Shown piece by piece: positions 34,856 through 43,196 of a DNA stretch of 64,000 nucleotides. The notes below the pieces were generated by a model. It ran no database searches and was not told where the DNA came from. It saw nothing but the letters and a program-made list of their open reading frames with translations. The number at the start of each line of letters is the position of its first letter. The stretch's first letter is position 1. The DNA is from Halorubrum saccharovorum DSM 1137 (GTDB lineage Archaea > Halobacteriota > Halobacteria > Halobacteriales > Haloferacaceae): NCBI RefSeq assembly GCF_000337915.1, contig NZ_AOJE01000021.1, positions 4,980 through 68,979 of the forward strand, in the 5' to 3' direction. A program made the translations under genes and the position numbers.

Positions 34856-37267
34856 ATGACCTCCAGACCTCCACCGGACGACGCGGATCGGTCCGGCCAG
34901 ACGACAGCCGATATCCGCGGCTGGCGCGCCGATTCGAGGATCGGACGCACCGGCTCGCACACCGGAGGGGGCGGCGAGACCGCAGCGGGGGGCGCGAAGA
35001 CCCGGCCCCGCGCTCGGCTCTCGGATCTCCGCGCCGTGCTGCTCGCAGTCACGGTGCTTCTCTCGCTCGTGGGCGCGGCGGCCGCGGGCCCCGCCGCGGC
35101 GACCCTCTCCGGAGGAGACGCGGCGGTAGTCGACGGAAGCCCGGCGGCAGCCGGCGGAGGCGACACCGCCCCCGCAATCGCGACCGACGACGAGGCGAAA
35201 CCGAACGGCGCCGCCCAGAGGGAGATCAGCGGGTCGTTTGGCCGGTCAATGTACACCGGGACGGCGGGGGATCCGGTGGAGATCAGACACGTCGTGGGTT
35301 CGTCCGGGGACGACAGCGCGTACCTGCTGATCGGCGGGAACCGTCTCACGGATTCGGGCGGGACGGTCGGCTTCGTCGACGTCGTCAAGGCGTCCGGCGG
35401 ATCCACGACGATCAACACGCGGCTCCTCGGGACGAACGAGAGCAACGTCGAGAGCTGTAGCGCCTCCGGCGTGACCTGCGACCTCGAGTTCAGGGACGAG
35501 GCCGGCGACGTGATCGCGGAGAACCTCTCGGAGCTGTCCGGAGCGACCGGTGCGGGCGGGCTCGCGCACCCCCTCGTCCCGCAGCGATACCGGCTCGCGG
35601 TCACGAACGGCACGTTCGTCGTCCGCGACTCCGGTGCCGTGGACCCGGTCAAGGTGGCGGCGGAGTCCGACCTCGTGTTGCGGAAACCGACGTTCAACGA
35701 CAGCGTCGAGGTGTTCACGACCGCGGACAGCGAGGTGGTCACCGACGGCGAGGGCGGGAGCGAGTCGCTCGGCGCGCTCAGGGAGAACGGGCTCGACCGC
35801 ACGGCGGTGACGAAGGGCGACCGCGTCGTGCTCGGCTTCGAATCGACCGGGATCTGGGGCGCCCTGTCGCACTTCGCCGAGCGGCGGTCGGGCGAGTCGA
35901 TCGAGGCCGGGAGCCAGATCGATCACCGGGTCCTCGCCGACCTCCTCGAAGCGGAGGAGGGCGTCTCCCTGCGGATCCGGCAGACGAACCCCGGGCGAAA
36001 CGAACGGGGAGCGGAGTTCGACCTCGCGAGCGCCGATCCGGACGACGTCACGCTCCATCTCGCGGAGGGAAAGACGCTCGAACGCGGCAACAGCGATCGG
36101 GCGCCGAGCCGGTTCTACCTCGCGATAGACACGAGCGACGGGGGGCCGTTCACCGACGACCCCGAGCCGGGCGACGAGTTCGCGGTCGAGTTCGCGCTGG
36201 AGGGAACCGAGGGCGAGCGGTACGCGTTCCGTGACGGGCAGGAGCCACCCGAGGCGTTCGAACCGAAATCGGCCGCGGACGACCGGCTGTCCGAGCAGTA
36301 CCCGTATCACGAGAGCGCCGAGGGTCGGGTGAGCGCCGAGGCGTCGTTCAGCGTCCGCGAACGTTACCTCCGGTACGACCACGTCACCGCCGACGGCGAC
36401 CTCCTCGTCGAGGCCGACAACGGGACCATCACCGGAACGACCTCGATCCTCCCCGCGACGGATCTGTCGGCGACGATAGTCAGGGACGGCGACGAGAAAC
36501 CGTCACGGACCGAGTCTGAACTGACGATCGACGACGGGAACTTCTCCGTGGATAGCGGGCTCACCAACGTGACGCCGGGAACGAAGGCCAGCTATCGGCT
36601 GTTCCGGGGACAGTCGCTGCAGGACAGCCGGACGGTTCTCGTCGTCGGCGACGCCGAAAACCCCGCCCAGTTACGGCTGGCGAACGGGACGACCACGAAC
36701 CTCACGGTGACCCGGGGCGAGTCGCTGTCGAACCTCTCCGCGACGGTGCGAAACGTCGGACAGTTGGAGGCCCGGGAGCAGTTGTCAATCGACATCGACG
36801 ACGGGCGGATCGTCGAGGAGCGCCACGTCGCGGTCGGGCCGGAGGCCTCGAAAAACGAGACGTTCGGCGAAATCGACATCGGGTTGGAACCCGGCGAGTA
36901 CCCGTACGCGCTCGCGATCGACGGCCACAGCGTGAACGGGACGCTGACCGTGGAGGCGGACCCGTCGGTGACGCGCGTCGACGAGCCCGGCGCCGACGAA
37001 GGCGGCTCGGCGGCAAACGGCGGAGGGAACGGTGAAGGGGAAAGCGGCGGAGACGACGAGGCGGGCGTCGGCTCGGACGGGGGGGGCTCGGACGAGGGGG
37101 ACTCGGACGGGGGGGACTCGGGCGGGAGGGATGAAGGGGGCGCCCCTGGCGACGCGCCCGACGACGCGACGACGACGACGTTCCTCCCCTTCGGGATCGG
37201 GACCAGGGAGACGTTCGGGGGGACAGTCCTCGTGGGCGCGACGTACCTCCTCGGCCACTGGGTGTGA
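34856..37267 (+). CDS. S-layer-like secreted surface protein (DUF7827-type) within the motility locus
   Basis: This is an 803-aa protein. After a basic 55-residue lead comes a hydrophobic export segment, LRAVLLAVTVLLSLVGAAAA (about 58-77). The block after EISGSFGRSMYTGTAGDPVE with SAYLLIGGNRL resembles repeat modules of haloarchaeal S-layer glycoproteins (DUF7827). Several Asn sequons are present. A Gly/Ser/Asp/Glu-rich linker (about 710-770) leads to a short hydrophobic C-terminus ending YLLGHWV, probably membrane-embedded. It sits between the archaellins and cheY. Role inferred as envelope-associated; no enzyme motif. Confidence 0.75.
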   Translation: MTSRPPPDDADRSGQTTADIRGWRADSRIGRTGSHTGGGGETAAGGAKTRPRARLSDLRAVLLAVTVLLSLVGAAAAGPAAATLSGGDAAVVDGSPAAAGGGDTAPAIATDDEAKPNGAAQREISGSFGRSMYTGTAGDPVEIRHVVGSSGDDSAYLLIGGNRLTDSGGTVGFVDVVKASGGSTTINTRLLGTNESNVESCSASGVTCDLEFRDEAGDVIAENLSELSGATGAGGLAHPLVPQRYRLAVTNGTFVVRDSGAVDPVKVAAESDLVLRKPTFNDSVEVFTTADSEVVTDGEGGSESLGALRENGLDRTAVTKGDRVVLGFESTGIWGALSHFAERRSGESIEAGSQIDHRVLADLLEAEEGVSLRIRQTNPGRNERGAEFDLASADPDDVTLHLAEGKTLERGNSDRAPSRFYLAIDTSDGGPFTDDPEPGDEFAVEFALEGTEGERYAFRDGQEPPEAFEPKSAADDRLSEQYPYHESAEGRVSAEASFSVRERYLRYDHVTADGDLLVEADNGTITGTTSILPATDLSATIVRDGDEKPSRTESELTIDDGNFSVDSGLTNVTPGTKASYRLFRGQSLQDSRTVLVVGDAENPAQLRLANGTTTNLTVTRGESLSNLSATVRNVGQLEAREQLSIDIDDGRIVEERHVAVGPEASKNETFGEIDIGLEPGEYPYALAIDGHSVNGTLTVEADPSVTRVDEPGADEGGSAANGGGNGEGESGGDDEAGVGSDGGGSDEGDSDGGDSGGRDEGGAPGDAPDDATTTTFLPFGIGTRETFGGTVLVGATYLLGHWV

Positions 37268-37307
37268 TCCGGGACGACTCGGCCACCCGGCACCGGTTCG
37301 GCCGCGT

Positions 37308-37329
37308 CGGTTCTCAGCGCTGAGAACCG
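37308..37329. promoter_or_regulatory. 22-bp perfect palindrome upstream of cheY
   Basis: Arms CGGTTCTCAGC and GCTGAGAACCG meet without a spacer. The palindrome lies 41 nt after the stop of the surface-protein gene and 12 nt before a TTAAGT box (37341-37346) that precedes the cheY ATG by about 30 nt. The position suits an operator just upstream of the promoter, or a terminator for the surface-protein gene. Confidence 0.6.
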
Positions 37330-37373
37330 CGGGGGAGTGGTTAAGTGAACGCTGTCCCGCCTTCCAGATAACT

Positions 37374-37730
37374 ATGGCAACGCGCGTGCTTATCGCGGAC
37401 GACTCGGAGTTCATGCGGAACTTGCTCCGGGAGATCCTCGAAGGGGAGTTCGAGATCGTCGGCGAGGCCGAAAACGGCGTTGAGGCGGTCAACATGTACG
37501 AAGAACACGGTCCCGACCTCGTGATGATGGACATCGTGATGCCGATCCGAGACGGGATCGAGGCGACGACGGAGATCCTCGAAGCGAACCCGGATGCGAC
37601 GGTGATCATGTGCACCAGCGTCGGACAGGAGGAGAAGATGAAGGCCGCCATCAAAGCGGGCGCCGAGGGGTATATCACGAAGCCGTTCCAGAAGCCGAAC
37701 GTGCTCGACGCCATCGGATCGGCGGTATAA
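37374..37730 (+). CDS. cheY: chemotaxis response regulator CheY
   Basis: This is a 118-aa single receiver domain. Acidic residues D9 and D10 (ADDSEF), phospho-acceptor D53 (MMDIVMP), T81 and K103 (YITKPFQKP) are all present. Phospho-CheY signals to the archaellum motor, in haloarchaea via CheF. Its stop overlaps the cheC start by one nucleotide (TAATG). Confidence 0.95.
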   Translation: MATRVLIADDSEFMRNLLREILEGEFEIVGEAENGVEAVNMYEEHGPDLVMMDIVMPIRDGIEATTEILEANPDATVIMCTSVGQEEKMKAAIKAGAEGYITKPFQKPNVLDAIGSAV

Positions 37731-38929
37731 TGCGCGTCGACGTCCGAGCGCTCGGCGCCTGCAACCGGCTCGCGGAGCGGGGGGCCGGACAGGCCGCCGG
37801 GGCGCTCACCGACCTGACGGGCACGGACCTCTCCGTGGAGGTCACGGGCGCCAGCGTCGCCAGCGGCGAGGACCTCGCCGAGGCGTTTGCCGGTCGGGAG
37901 TCGATCGGCGTGAGCGTGGGGCTCCGCGGCGGGCTTGAGGGCGAGGCGGTCCTCGCGTTCGACGCGGACAACGTCGACGCCCTGCTCTCGCTGCTGCCGG
38001 GCGGGGCGTCGATGGGGCGCAGCGCGGTGACGGAGGTCGGGAACATCGCGCTCGGCGGGTTCCTCGACGGCTGGGCGAACTATCTCGGGAAGGCGATCGA
38101 CATGACGCCACCCCGGTACTTCGAGGCCGACGGCGCCGCCGTCCTCCCCGACGGAGCGCTCGCCGGCGACGGCGTGTTCCTCTTCGAAAGTCGGCTGGAC
38201 GCGACGACGACCGATCTCGACTTCTCGATCTACATGCTCCCCGACTCCGGGGAGTTCCGCGACCTCGTCGTGGGCAAGACCGCACCCGCCGCCGCGCCGG
38301 GCGCGGACGGCGGGGCCGGGAACGACGGCGTCGACACCACTGCGGTCCCCTACGAGTCGCTGGCGACGTTCGCGTCGCTGGCGAAGCGCGGCTCCGCGAA
38401 CGCCGCGGACAACATCGCGATGATGACGGGCCTCGACACGAGCGTCGACGTGAGCCGGCTGCGGTTCGTCCCCCTCGCCGACGTGCCCGCCGAGGTCGGC
38501 GTCGAGCCGCACGCGGGGACCGTCTTCGAGCTGCAGGGCGAGCCGAGCGGCTACCTCGCGATCCTCTTCGAAGAGGAGTCCGCGGCGAGGATCGCGGCCT
38601 CGATGCTCCCGAGCGAGCCGGACGAGCCGCTCGGCGGGATGGCCGAGAACGCGCTCTGCGAGCTCGGCAACGTGATGACGAGCGGGTTCATCGACGGCTG
38701 GGCGAACGTGCTCGGCACCTCGATCACTCACTCGCCCCCGGAGTTCGTCCACGACATCGGCTCGGCCACGATCAGCCCGCTGATCGCCAAGCTGAGTCAA
38801 CGGCAGGACTACGGGTTCGTGATCGACGCCGCGATCCGGACGGAGGGCGTACAGACGCGGTGCGACGTGTACGCGCTCCCGGACGAGCGCGAACTGACGC
38901 GAGCGCTCGATCGGCTCTCGGAGTCGTGA
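37730..38929 (+). CDS. cheC: double-domain CheC phosphatase
   Basis: This is a 399-aa protein with two CheC/CheX-type domains. Each has the catalytic signature ExxN with a later Pro pair: EVGNIALGGFLDGWANYL...TPP, and ELGNVMTSGFIDGWANVL...SPP. CheC removes phosphate from CheY-P. Usual CheC proteins have one domain of about 200 aa, so this is a tandem duplication with both sites kept. It overlaps both cheY and cheD. Confidence 0.93.
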   Translation: MRVDVRALGACNRLAERGAGQAAGALTDLTGTDLSVEVTGASVASGEDLAEAFAGRESIGVSVGLRGGLEGEAVLAFDADNVDALLSLLPGGASMGRSAVTEVGNIALGGFLDGWANYLGKAIDMTPPRYFEADGAAVLPDGALAGDGVFLFESRLDATTTDLDFSIYMLPDSGEFRDLVVGKTAPAAAPGADGGAGNDGVDTTAVPYESLATFASLAKRGSANAADNIAMMTGLDTSVDVSRLRFVPLADVPAEVGVEPHAGTVFELQGEPSGYLAILFEEESAARIAASMLPSEPDEPLGGMAENALCELGNVMTSGFIDGWANVLGTSITHSPPEFVHDIGSATISPLIAKLSQRQDYGFVIDAAIRTEGVQTRCDVYALPDERELTRALDRLSES

Positions 38930-39456
38930 GCCATCCCCCGTCGTCTCGCGAGCGAACGCTCTCCCGCGACGGATCCGGAGCCGCAGACGCCGGTCGGATC
39001 AAGGTCGGAGTCAGCGATCTGTCGGTCGCGACCGGCGGAGAGACGCTGACGACGAGCGGCCTCGGCTCGTGCGTCGCCGTGGCGCTCGTCGACCGGTCGA
39101 CCGGCGTCAGGGGGCTGTTACACGCAATGTTACCGAACGGCACCGAGACCGATACCGGCATCGAGCGTCCGGGCAAGTACGTCGACACCGGCATCGAGAC
39201 GCTGATCGCGGAGTTGGAGGCCGCGGGCGCGTCCCCCGACCGCCTCGAGGCGCGCGTCGCCGGCGGCGCGGAGATGCTCGACCTCACGGACGCGGTCGGA
39301 CCGAGGAACGTCGCACGGGCCGAGCAGTGCCTCGACGCCGCCGGGATCCCGGTGGTCGAGCGCGCCGTCGGCGACGGCGTCGGCCGGACCGTCCGGTTCA
39401 GGGCTGACGGGCGGCTGGTGGTTCGGGCGGCCGACGGGTTCGAGCGGACGCTCTGA
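38926..39456 (+). CDS. cheD: CheD receptor glutamine deamidase
   Basis: This is a 176-aa protein starting with a GTG that overlaps the cheC stop (GTGA). Catalytic Cys is C49 in TSGLGSCVAV, His is H66 in GLLHAMLP, and KYVDTGIETLI and RVAGGAEML are family blocks. CheD deamidates chemoreceptors and interacts with CheC. The first 20 residues form a Ser/Arg-rich tail. Confidence 0.93.
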   Translation: MSHPPSSRERTLSRDGSGAADAGRIKVGVSDLSVATGGETLTTSGLGSCVAVALVDRSTGVRGLLHAMLPNGTETDTGIERPGKYVDTGIETLIAELEAAGASPDRLEARVAGGAEMLDLTDAVGPRNVARAEQCLDAAGIPVVERAVGDGVGRTVRFRADGRLVVRAADGFERTL

Positions 39457-39571
39457 GATCGAACCGTTGAGAAGGCTCCTCGGAGTCGCCGGAATCCACC
39501 ACCGAAATGTCTTCTCACAGCTGATATTTTGAGGGGTGAATTGAAGTGTGTTCTGAGGGTCGTTCACGGTA

Positions 39572-41413
39572 ATGGGCCTCGAACTACCGGTGTGGGGAGC
39601 TCCAACGGCCGCATGGATAGTCGCCACGCTGGGGCTCGTCGGTGCGAGCGTCCTCGACAGGTTCCTCGACGATGACGGCTCCGACGACGACGATTCCGGG
39701 GGCATGGGCGGCGGCGACGACGATCCCTTCGGCGGCGGAATGGGCGGCGGCGGTGGCGGGATGGGCGGCGGTGGCGGGATGGGCGGCGGTGGCGGGATGG
39801 GCGGCGACGACTTCGACGACTTCGACGGGATGGACGAGTGGGACGACGGGTTCGACGACGGCGGCGGTGGCGGCGCCGGCGCCGACACCGACGAACTGGA
39901 GAAACGGCTCGACGACCTGGAGAATGAGGTCGCCTCGCTCTCGTCGACCGTCTCGACCGTCCGCTCGGAGAACGAGGAGATCTCGGCCGCCGTCGACGAC
40001 ATCGAGGAGGACGTGCGGAACTTACTCGACATCTACGAGATGGTCACTCGCGGCATCAATCCGTTCGTCGACGACTCCAGCGGCTTCGACGGAGTCGACG
40101 GCGGCGGAGAGGGATCGTTCGGCCTCTTCGACGACGATGAGGGGGAGAACGCGACCGACGACGATCTCGACGAAGACGTCGCGAACGCGGACGCCGACGG
40201 GTTCTTCGACGACGACCTGCTCGACGACGACTTCGAAGACGACAACGACGATGAGTTCGCCGAGCTGGACGAGGGACCGGGCGACGAGCACACGGACGAC
40301 GGCGACTCCGCCGACGCCGCGTCCGAGACCGCGGCGGCGGACGACGGAGACGACATGAACGACGATGGAAAGAGCTTCAGCGAGCTGAAAGAGGAGTACG
40401 ACGCCGGGGAGGCCGACTGGGCCGACGAGGACGGCGCCGAAACGGACGCGGACGGGTCGGCGGACGAAGACACGCTCGACGGCGGACCGACCGACGACGA
40501 GGCCGACTCGTTCGAGGAGGACCTCGGCACCGAGCCGGATCCGTTCGACGACGGGATTGGTGACGGCGTCGGCTTCGACGAGGGGATGGACTCCTTCGAG
40601 GAGCCTGACGACGGCCCGGCGACGAACGGCCACGCGCCGGAACCCGATCCGGAGCCCGAGCCGGAACCCGATCCGGAGCCCGACCGCTCGCGCGGCCAGC
40701 GGCCCGGCGGCGACCCCGCCGAGGCGAACGGCGGCGGCTTCGAGTACGTCCAGCAGGACGAGCTCTCGGGGACCCGCGGCAAGCCGTACCTCACGGAGCT
40801 GCCCGGCGACTACGTCGGGGACCTCCTCGTGATGGAGTGGCTGGAGTTCCTCGTCTCCGAGAGCGATGTCACCGACGCGGTGCGCGCGATCAACTACTAC
40901 GAGCGCATCGAGTGGGTGGGCCCCGACGCGGCCGCGCGGCTCCGCGACTTCCTCTCCGGGTTCGGGACGATCGACCGCAACCTCGTCGACCGACCGGGGA
41001 CCGACCGGCTGGTCCGCGAACACCACACCCGCAGCCTCCGGTACGTGACCCAGCTCAACGGGACCAGCGGCCACCTGCTGCTGCTCGACCGCTGGGACGA
41101 CCTCGCCGGCGGCTCGCTGGTCGGCGGCGGCCCGCCGCGAACCGGGGCTGGTCGCGGGGGACGCGGGGAGTACGGACGACGCGAGGGCGGGCTCGACCGG
41201 CGCGCGAGCGGGAACGGTCACGGGGACGAGGCGGGGCGGCGGGACGGCCACGCGGAGCGCCGCGACGGCCGCGACGGCCGCGACGACCTCGACGACCGCC
41301 GCGGCTCCGAGGGGCGCGAGCGCAACGGCGGCTCCCCGCGCCCGATGAACGACCCGAACCCGCGTTCCGACCGCGCCGACCCGGCCGACGGAGGGTGGGG
41401 CGATGGGCGTTAG
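39572..41413 (+). CDS. arlCE: archaellum accessory fusion protein ArlCE (FlaC/E) with N-terminal helix
   Basis: This is a 613-aa fusion. A hydrophobic start (TAAWIVATLGLVGASVL, about 12-28) is followed by a Gly/Met repeat. The ArlC-type coiled coil comes next (about 110-165: EKRLDDLENEVASL, EIYEMVTRG-like YEMVTRGINPF). A very acidic linker of about 200 residues follows, then the ArlD/E domain (about 400-475: YLTELPGDYVGDLLVMEWLE) and an Arg/Gly/Asp-rich tail. It forms part of the cytosolic ring that links the motor to chemotaxis. No separate arlD is seen here. Its end overlaps arlF by 11 nt. Confidence 0.9.
   Translation: MGLELPVWGAPTAAWIVATLGLVGASVLDRFLDDDGSDDDDSGGMGGGDDDPFGGGMGGGGGGMGGGGGMGGGGGMGGDDFDDFDGMDEWDDGFDDGGGGGAGADTDELEKRLDDLENEVASLSSTVSTVRSENEEISAAVDDIEEDVRNLLDIYEMVTRGINPFVDDSSGFDGVDGGGEGSFGLFDDDEGENATDDDLDEDVANADADGFFDDDLLDDDFEDDNDDEFAELDEGPGDEHTDDGDSADAASETAAADDGDDMNDDGKSFSELKEEYDAGEADWADEDGAETDADGSADEDTLDGGPTDDEADSFEEDLGTEPDPFDDGIGDGVGFDEGMDSFEEPDDGPATNGHAPEPDPEPEPEPDPEPDRSRGQRPGGDPAEANGGGFEYVQQDELSGTRGKPYLTELPGDYVGDLLVMEWLEFLVSESDVTDAVRAINYYERIEWVGPDAAARLRDFLSGFGTIDRNLVDRPGTDRLVREHHTRSLRYVTQLNGTSGHLLLLDRWDDLAGGSLVGGGPPRTGAGRGGRGEYGRREGGLDRRASGNGHGDEAGRRDGHAERRDGRDGRDDLDDRRGSEGRERNGGSPRPMNDPNPRSDRADPADGGWGDGR
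39740..39805. repeat. in-frame Gly/Met tandem repeat in arlCE
   Basis: Units starting ATGGGCGGCGGTGGCGGG lie at 39761 and 39779, preceded by a 21-bp variant at 39740 and followed by a partial unit at 39797. Each encodes MGGGGG. Such repeats vary in copy number by slippage. Confidence 0.9.
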
Positions 41414-41876
41414 CGTCTCCGCGTCGACGGCCATCATCGTGGCGGGACTGTTCTTCGCGTTCACGACGTTCTACCCCGTCGCGGCCAACGGGTTCGATCG
41501 CGTCAGCGACGCGCAGCACGGGATCAACGAGCGCGCGCTCGAACGGCAGAACACGGCGTTCGCGGTGTCGAACGCGACCTACGACGGCGGGACCGGTAAT
41601 CTCACCGTCACCGCCACCAACGACGGCTCGCTCGGGCTCGTCGCCGGCGACGCAACGCTGCTCGTCGACAACGAGTACGTCGACGTGGGGGGGCCGAACG
41701 CGACCACGACAGTCGACGGCGACGGCGACACGGCTCTCTGGCTCGGCGGCGAAACGTTGACCATCACGGTCGACGAGAGCGGCCTCTCGACCGACGTGGG
41801 CGCGGGGACCCGCGTCGTCCTCGTCGTCGAGTCCGGCGTTCGCGACACGGCGACCGTAACGGAGGTGAGCGCGTAG
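41403..41876 (+). CDS. arlF: archaellum stator protein ArlF
   Basis: This is a 157-aa protein. One N-terminal hydrophobic helix (STAIIVAGLFFAFTTFYPVA) anchors it. The rest is a beta-sandwich domain with ATNDGSLGLVAGDATLLVDN that binds the S-layer from the pseudoperiplasm. It overlaps arlCE and abuts arlG, as is usual in archaellum operons. Confidence 0.93.
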   Translation: MGVSVSASTAIIVAGLFFAFTTFYPVAANGFDRVSDAQHGINERALERQNTAFAVSNATYDGGTGNLTVTATNDGSLGLVAGDATLLVDNEYVDVGGPNATTTVDGDGDTALWLGGETLTITVDESGLSTDVGAGTRVVLVVESGVRDTATVTEVSA

Positions 41877-42371
41877 ATGGCGAGCGTCCCCGTCTCCCAC
41901 CTCATCCTGTTCATCGCGAGCCTCGTGATCGCGGCGGGCGTGGTCGGCACGATCACCACGGGGGTCGACCGAGTGAGCGCCGCCGTCGACGACGCCGGGC
42001 TGGACGCGACCGAGACGCTCCGGACCGACGTGACGATCATCTCCGACGCGAACGCGGGGGTGTACAACGCCAGCACCCAGAACGTGACCCTCTTGATAAA
42101 GAACACCGGCACCTATCGGCTCGCGCCCGACGGCTCGGGGCTCGACATCGTCTTCGACGGCCGGTACGTCCCGCCGAGCGCGATCGACGGCGAACTCGTC
42201 TCCGCCGACGCGGGCGCGGCGTGGAGTCGCGGCGACGTGTTGCGGCTCACGATCGACGCGAACGAGCTCGACGGGACGAGCGGCGGCCTCGACGACGGCG
42301 ACCACCGGGTGTACGTCACCGCCAACGGCGACGAGGAGCTGTTCCAGTTCCGCGTGGAGGGCGGTAACTGA
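41877..42371 (+). CDS. arlG: archaellum protein ArlG
   Basis: This is a 164-aa protein. An N-terminal helix (HLILFIASLVIAAGVVGTI) and a beta-sandwich with NVTLLIKNTGTYRLAPDGS match ArlG, which forms filaments that cap and position ArlF. The ATG follows the arlF stop directly, and its stop overlaps the arlH start (TGATG). Confidence 0.93.
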   Translation: MASVPVSHLILFIASLVIAAGVVGTITTGVDRVSAAVDDAGLDATETLRTDVTIISDANAGVYNASTQNVTLLIKNTGTYRLAPDGSGLDIVFDGRYVPPSAIDGELVSADAGAAWSRGDVLRLTIDANELDGTSGGLDDGDHRVYVTANGDEELFQFRVEGGN

Positions 42372-43120
42372 TGCCTCACGACAACCTCCTCTCCCTCGGC
42401 CTCGGCGAGCGCGACCGGCTGAACAAGGAGCTCGGCGGGGGGATCCCCCGCGGCAGCATCGTCCTCATGGAGGGCGACTACGGCGCCGGCAAAAGCGCCA
42501 TCTCCCAGCGGTTCGCCTACGGGCTCGTCGAGGAGGGCGCGTCGGTGACGATGATGTCGACGGAGCTCACCGTCCGAGGGTTCATCGACCAGATGCACTC
42601 GCTGGAGTACGACATGGTGAAACCGCTCTTACAGGAGGAGCTGCTCTTCCTCCACGCCGACTTCGACTCCGGCGGGGCGTTCTCCGACGACGACGGGGAG
42701 CGGAAGGAGCTGCTCAAGCGGCTGATGAACGCGGAGGCGATGTGGAACTCCGACGTGATCTTCCTCGACACGTTCGACGCCATCTTCCGGAACGACCCCA
42801 CCTTCGAGGCGCTGGTCCGGAAGAACGAGGAGCGGCAGGCCGCCCTGGAGATCATCTCCTTCTTCCGTGAGATCATCTCGCAGGGGAAGGTGGTGGTTCT
42901 CACCGTCGACCCCTCGGCCGTCGACGACGACGCGATCGGACCGTTCCGGTCGATCGCAGACGTGTTCCTCGAATTGGAGATGATCGAAGTGGGCAACGAC
43001 ATCCGCCGCCAGATCAACGTGAAGCGCTTCGCGGGCATGGGCGAGCAGGTCGGCGACACGATCGGCTTCTCGGTCCGCTCGGGGACCGGAATCGTCATCG
43101 AGAGCCGGAGCGTCGCCTGA
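42371..43120 (+). CDS. arlH: archaellum regulator ATPase ArlH
   Basis: This is a 249-aa RecA/KaiC-like protein. Walker A is GDYGAGKS (35-42) and Walker B is around DVIFLDTFDAIF. ArlH binds ATP but hydrolyses it poorly. It docks on ArlI to control assembly and rotation. Confidence 0.95.
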   Translation: MPHDNLLSLGLGERDRLNKELGGGIPRGSIVLMEGDYGAGKSAISQRFAYGLVEEGASVTMMSTELTVRGFIDQMHSLEYDMVKPLLQEELLFLHADFDSGGAFSDDDGERKELLKRLMNAEAMWNSDVIFLDTFDAIFRNDPTFEALVRKNEERQAALEIISFFREIISQGKVVVLTVDPSAVDDDAIGPFRSIADVFLELEMIEVGNDIRRQINVKRFAGMGEQVGDTIGFSVRSGTGIVIESRSVA

Positions 43121-43124
43121 ACAG

Positions 43125-43193
43125 ATGGACGAGTCCACGCACAGCCGTCCCGGCGACCGGGACGCGACCGATTCGGCAGGAGACGCGGAGTAG
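43125..43193 (+). CDS. possible 22-aa leader-type ORF between arlH and arlI
   Basis: An ATG 4 nt after arlH opens a 22-codon frame (MDESTHSRPGDRDATDSAGD, then AE) ending 3 nt before the arlI ATG. Coupled spacing on both sides suggests it could be translated as a bridge. The composition is hydrophilic and no family is recognised. It may be chance. Confidence 0.3.
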   Translation: MDESTHSRPGDRDATDSAGDAE

Positions 43194-43196
43194 ACC

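Noticed and set aside
36785-38800. Long minus-strand frame opposite the surface protein, cheY and cheC
   Set aside because: It is antisense to cheY and cheC, which have all catalytic residues; its composition is shadow-like.
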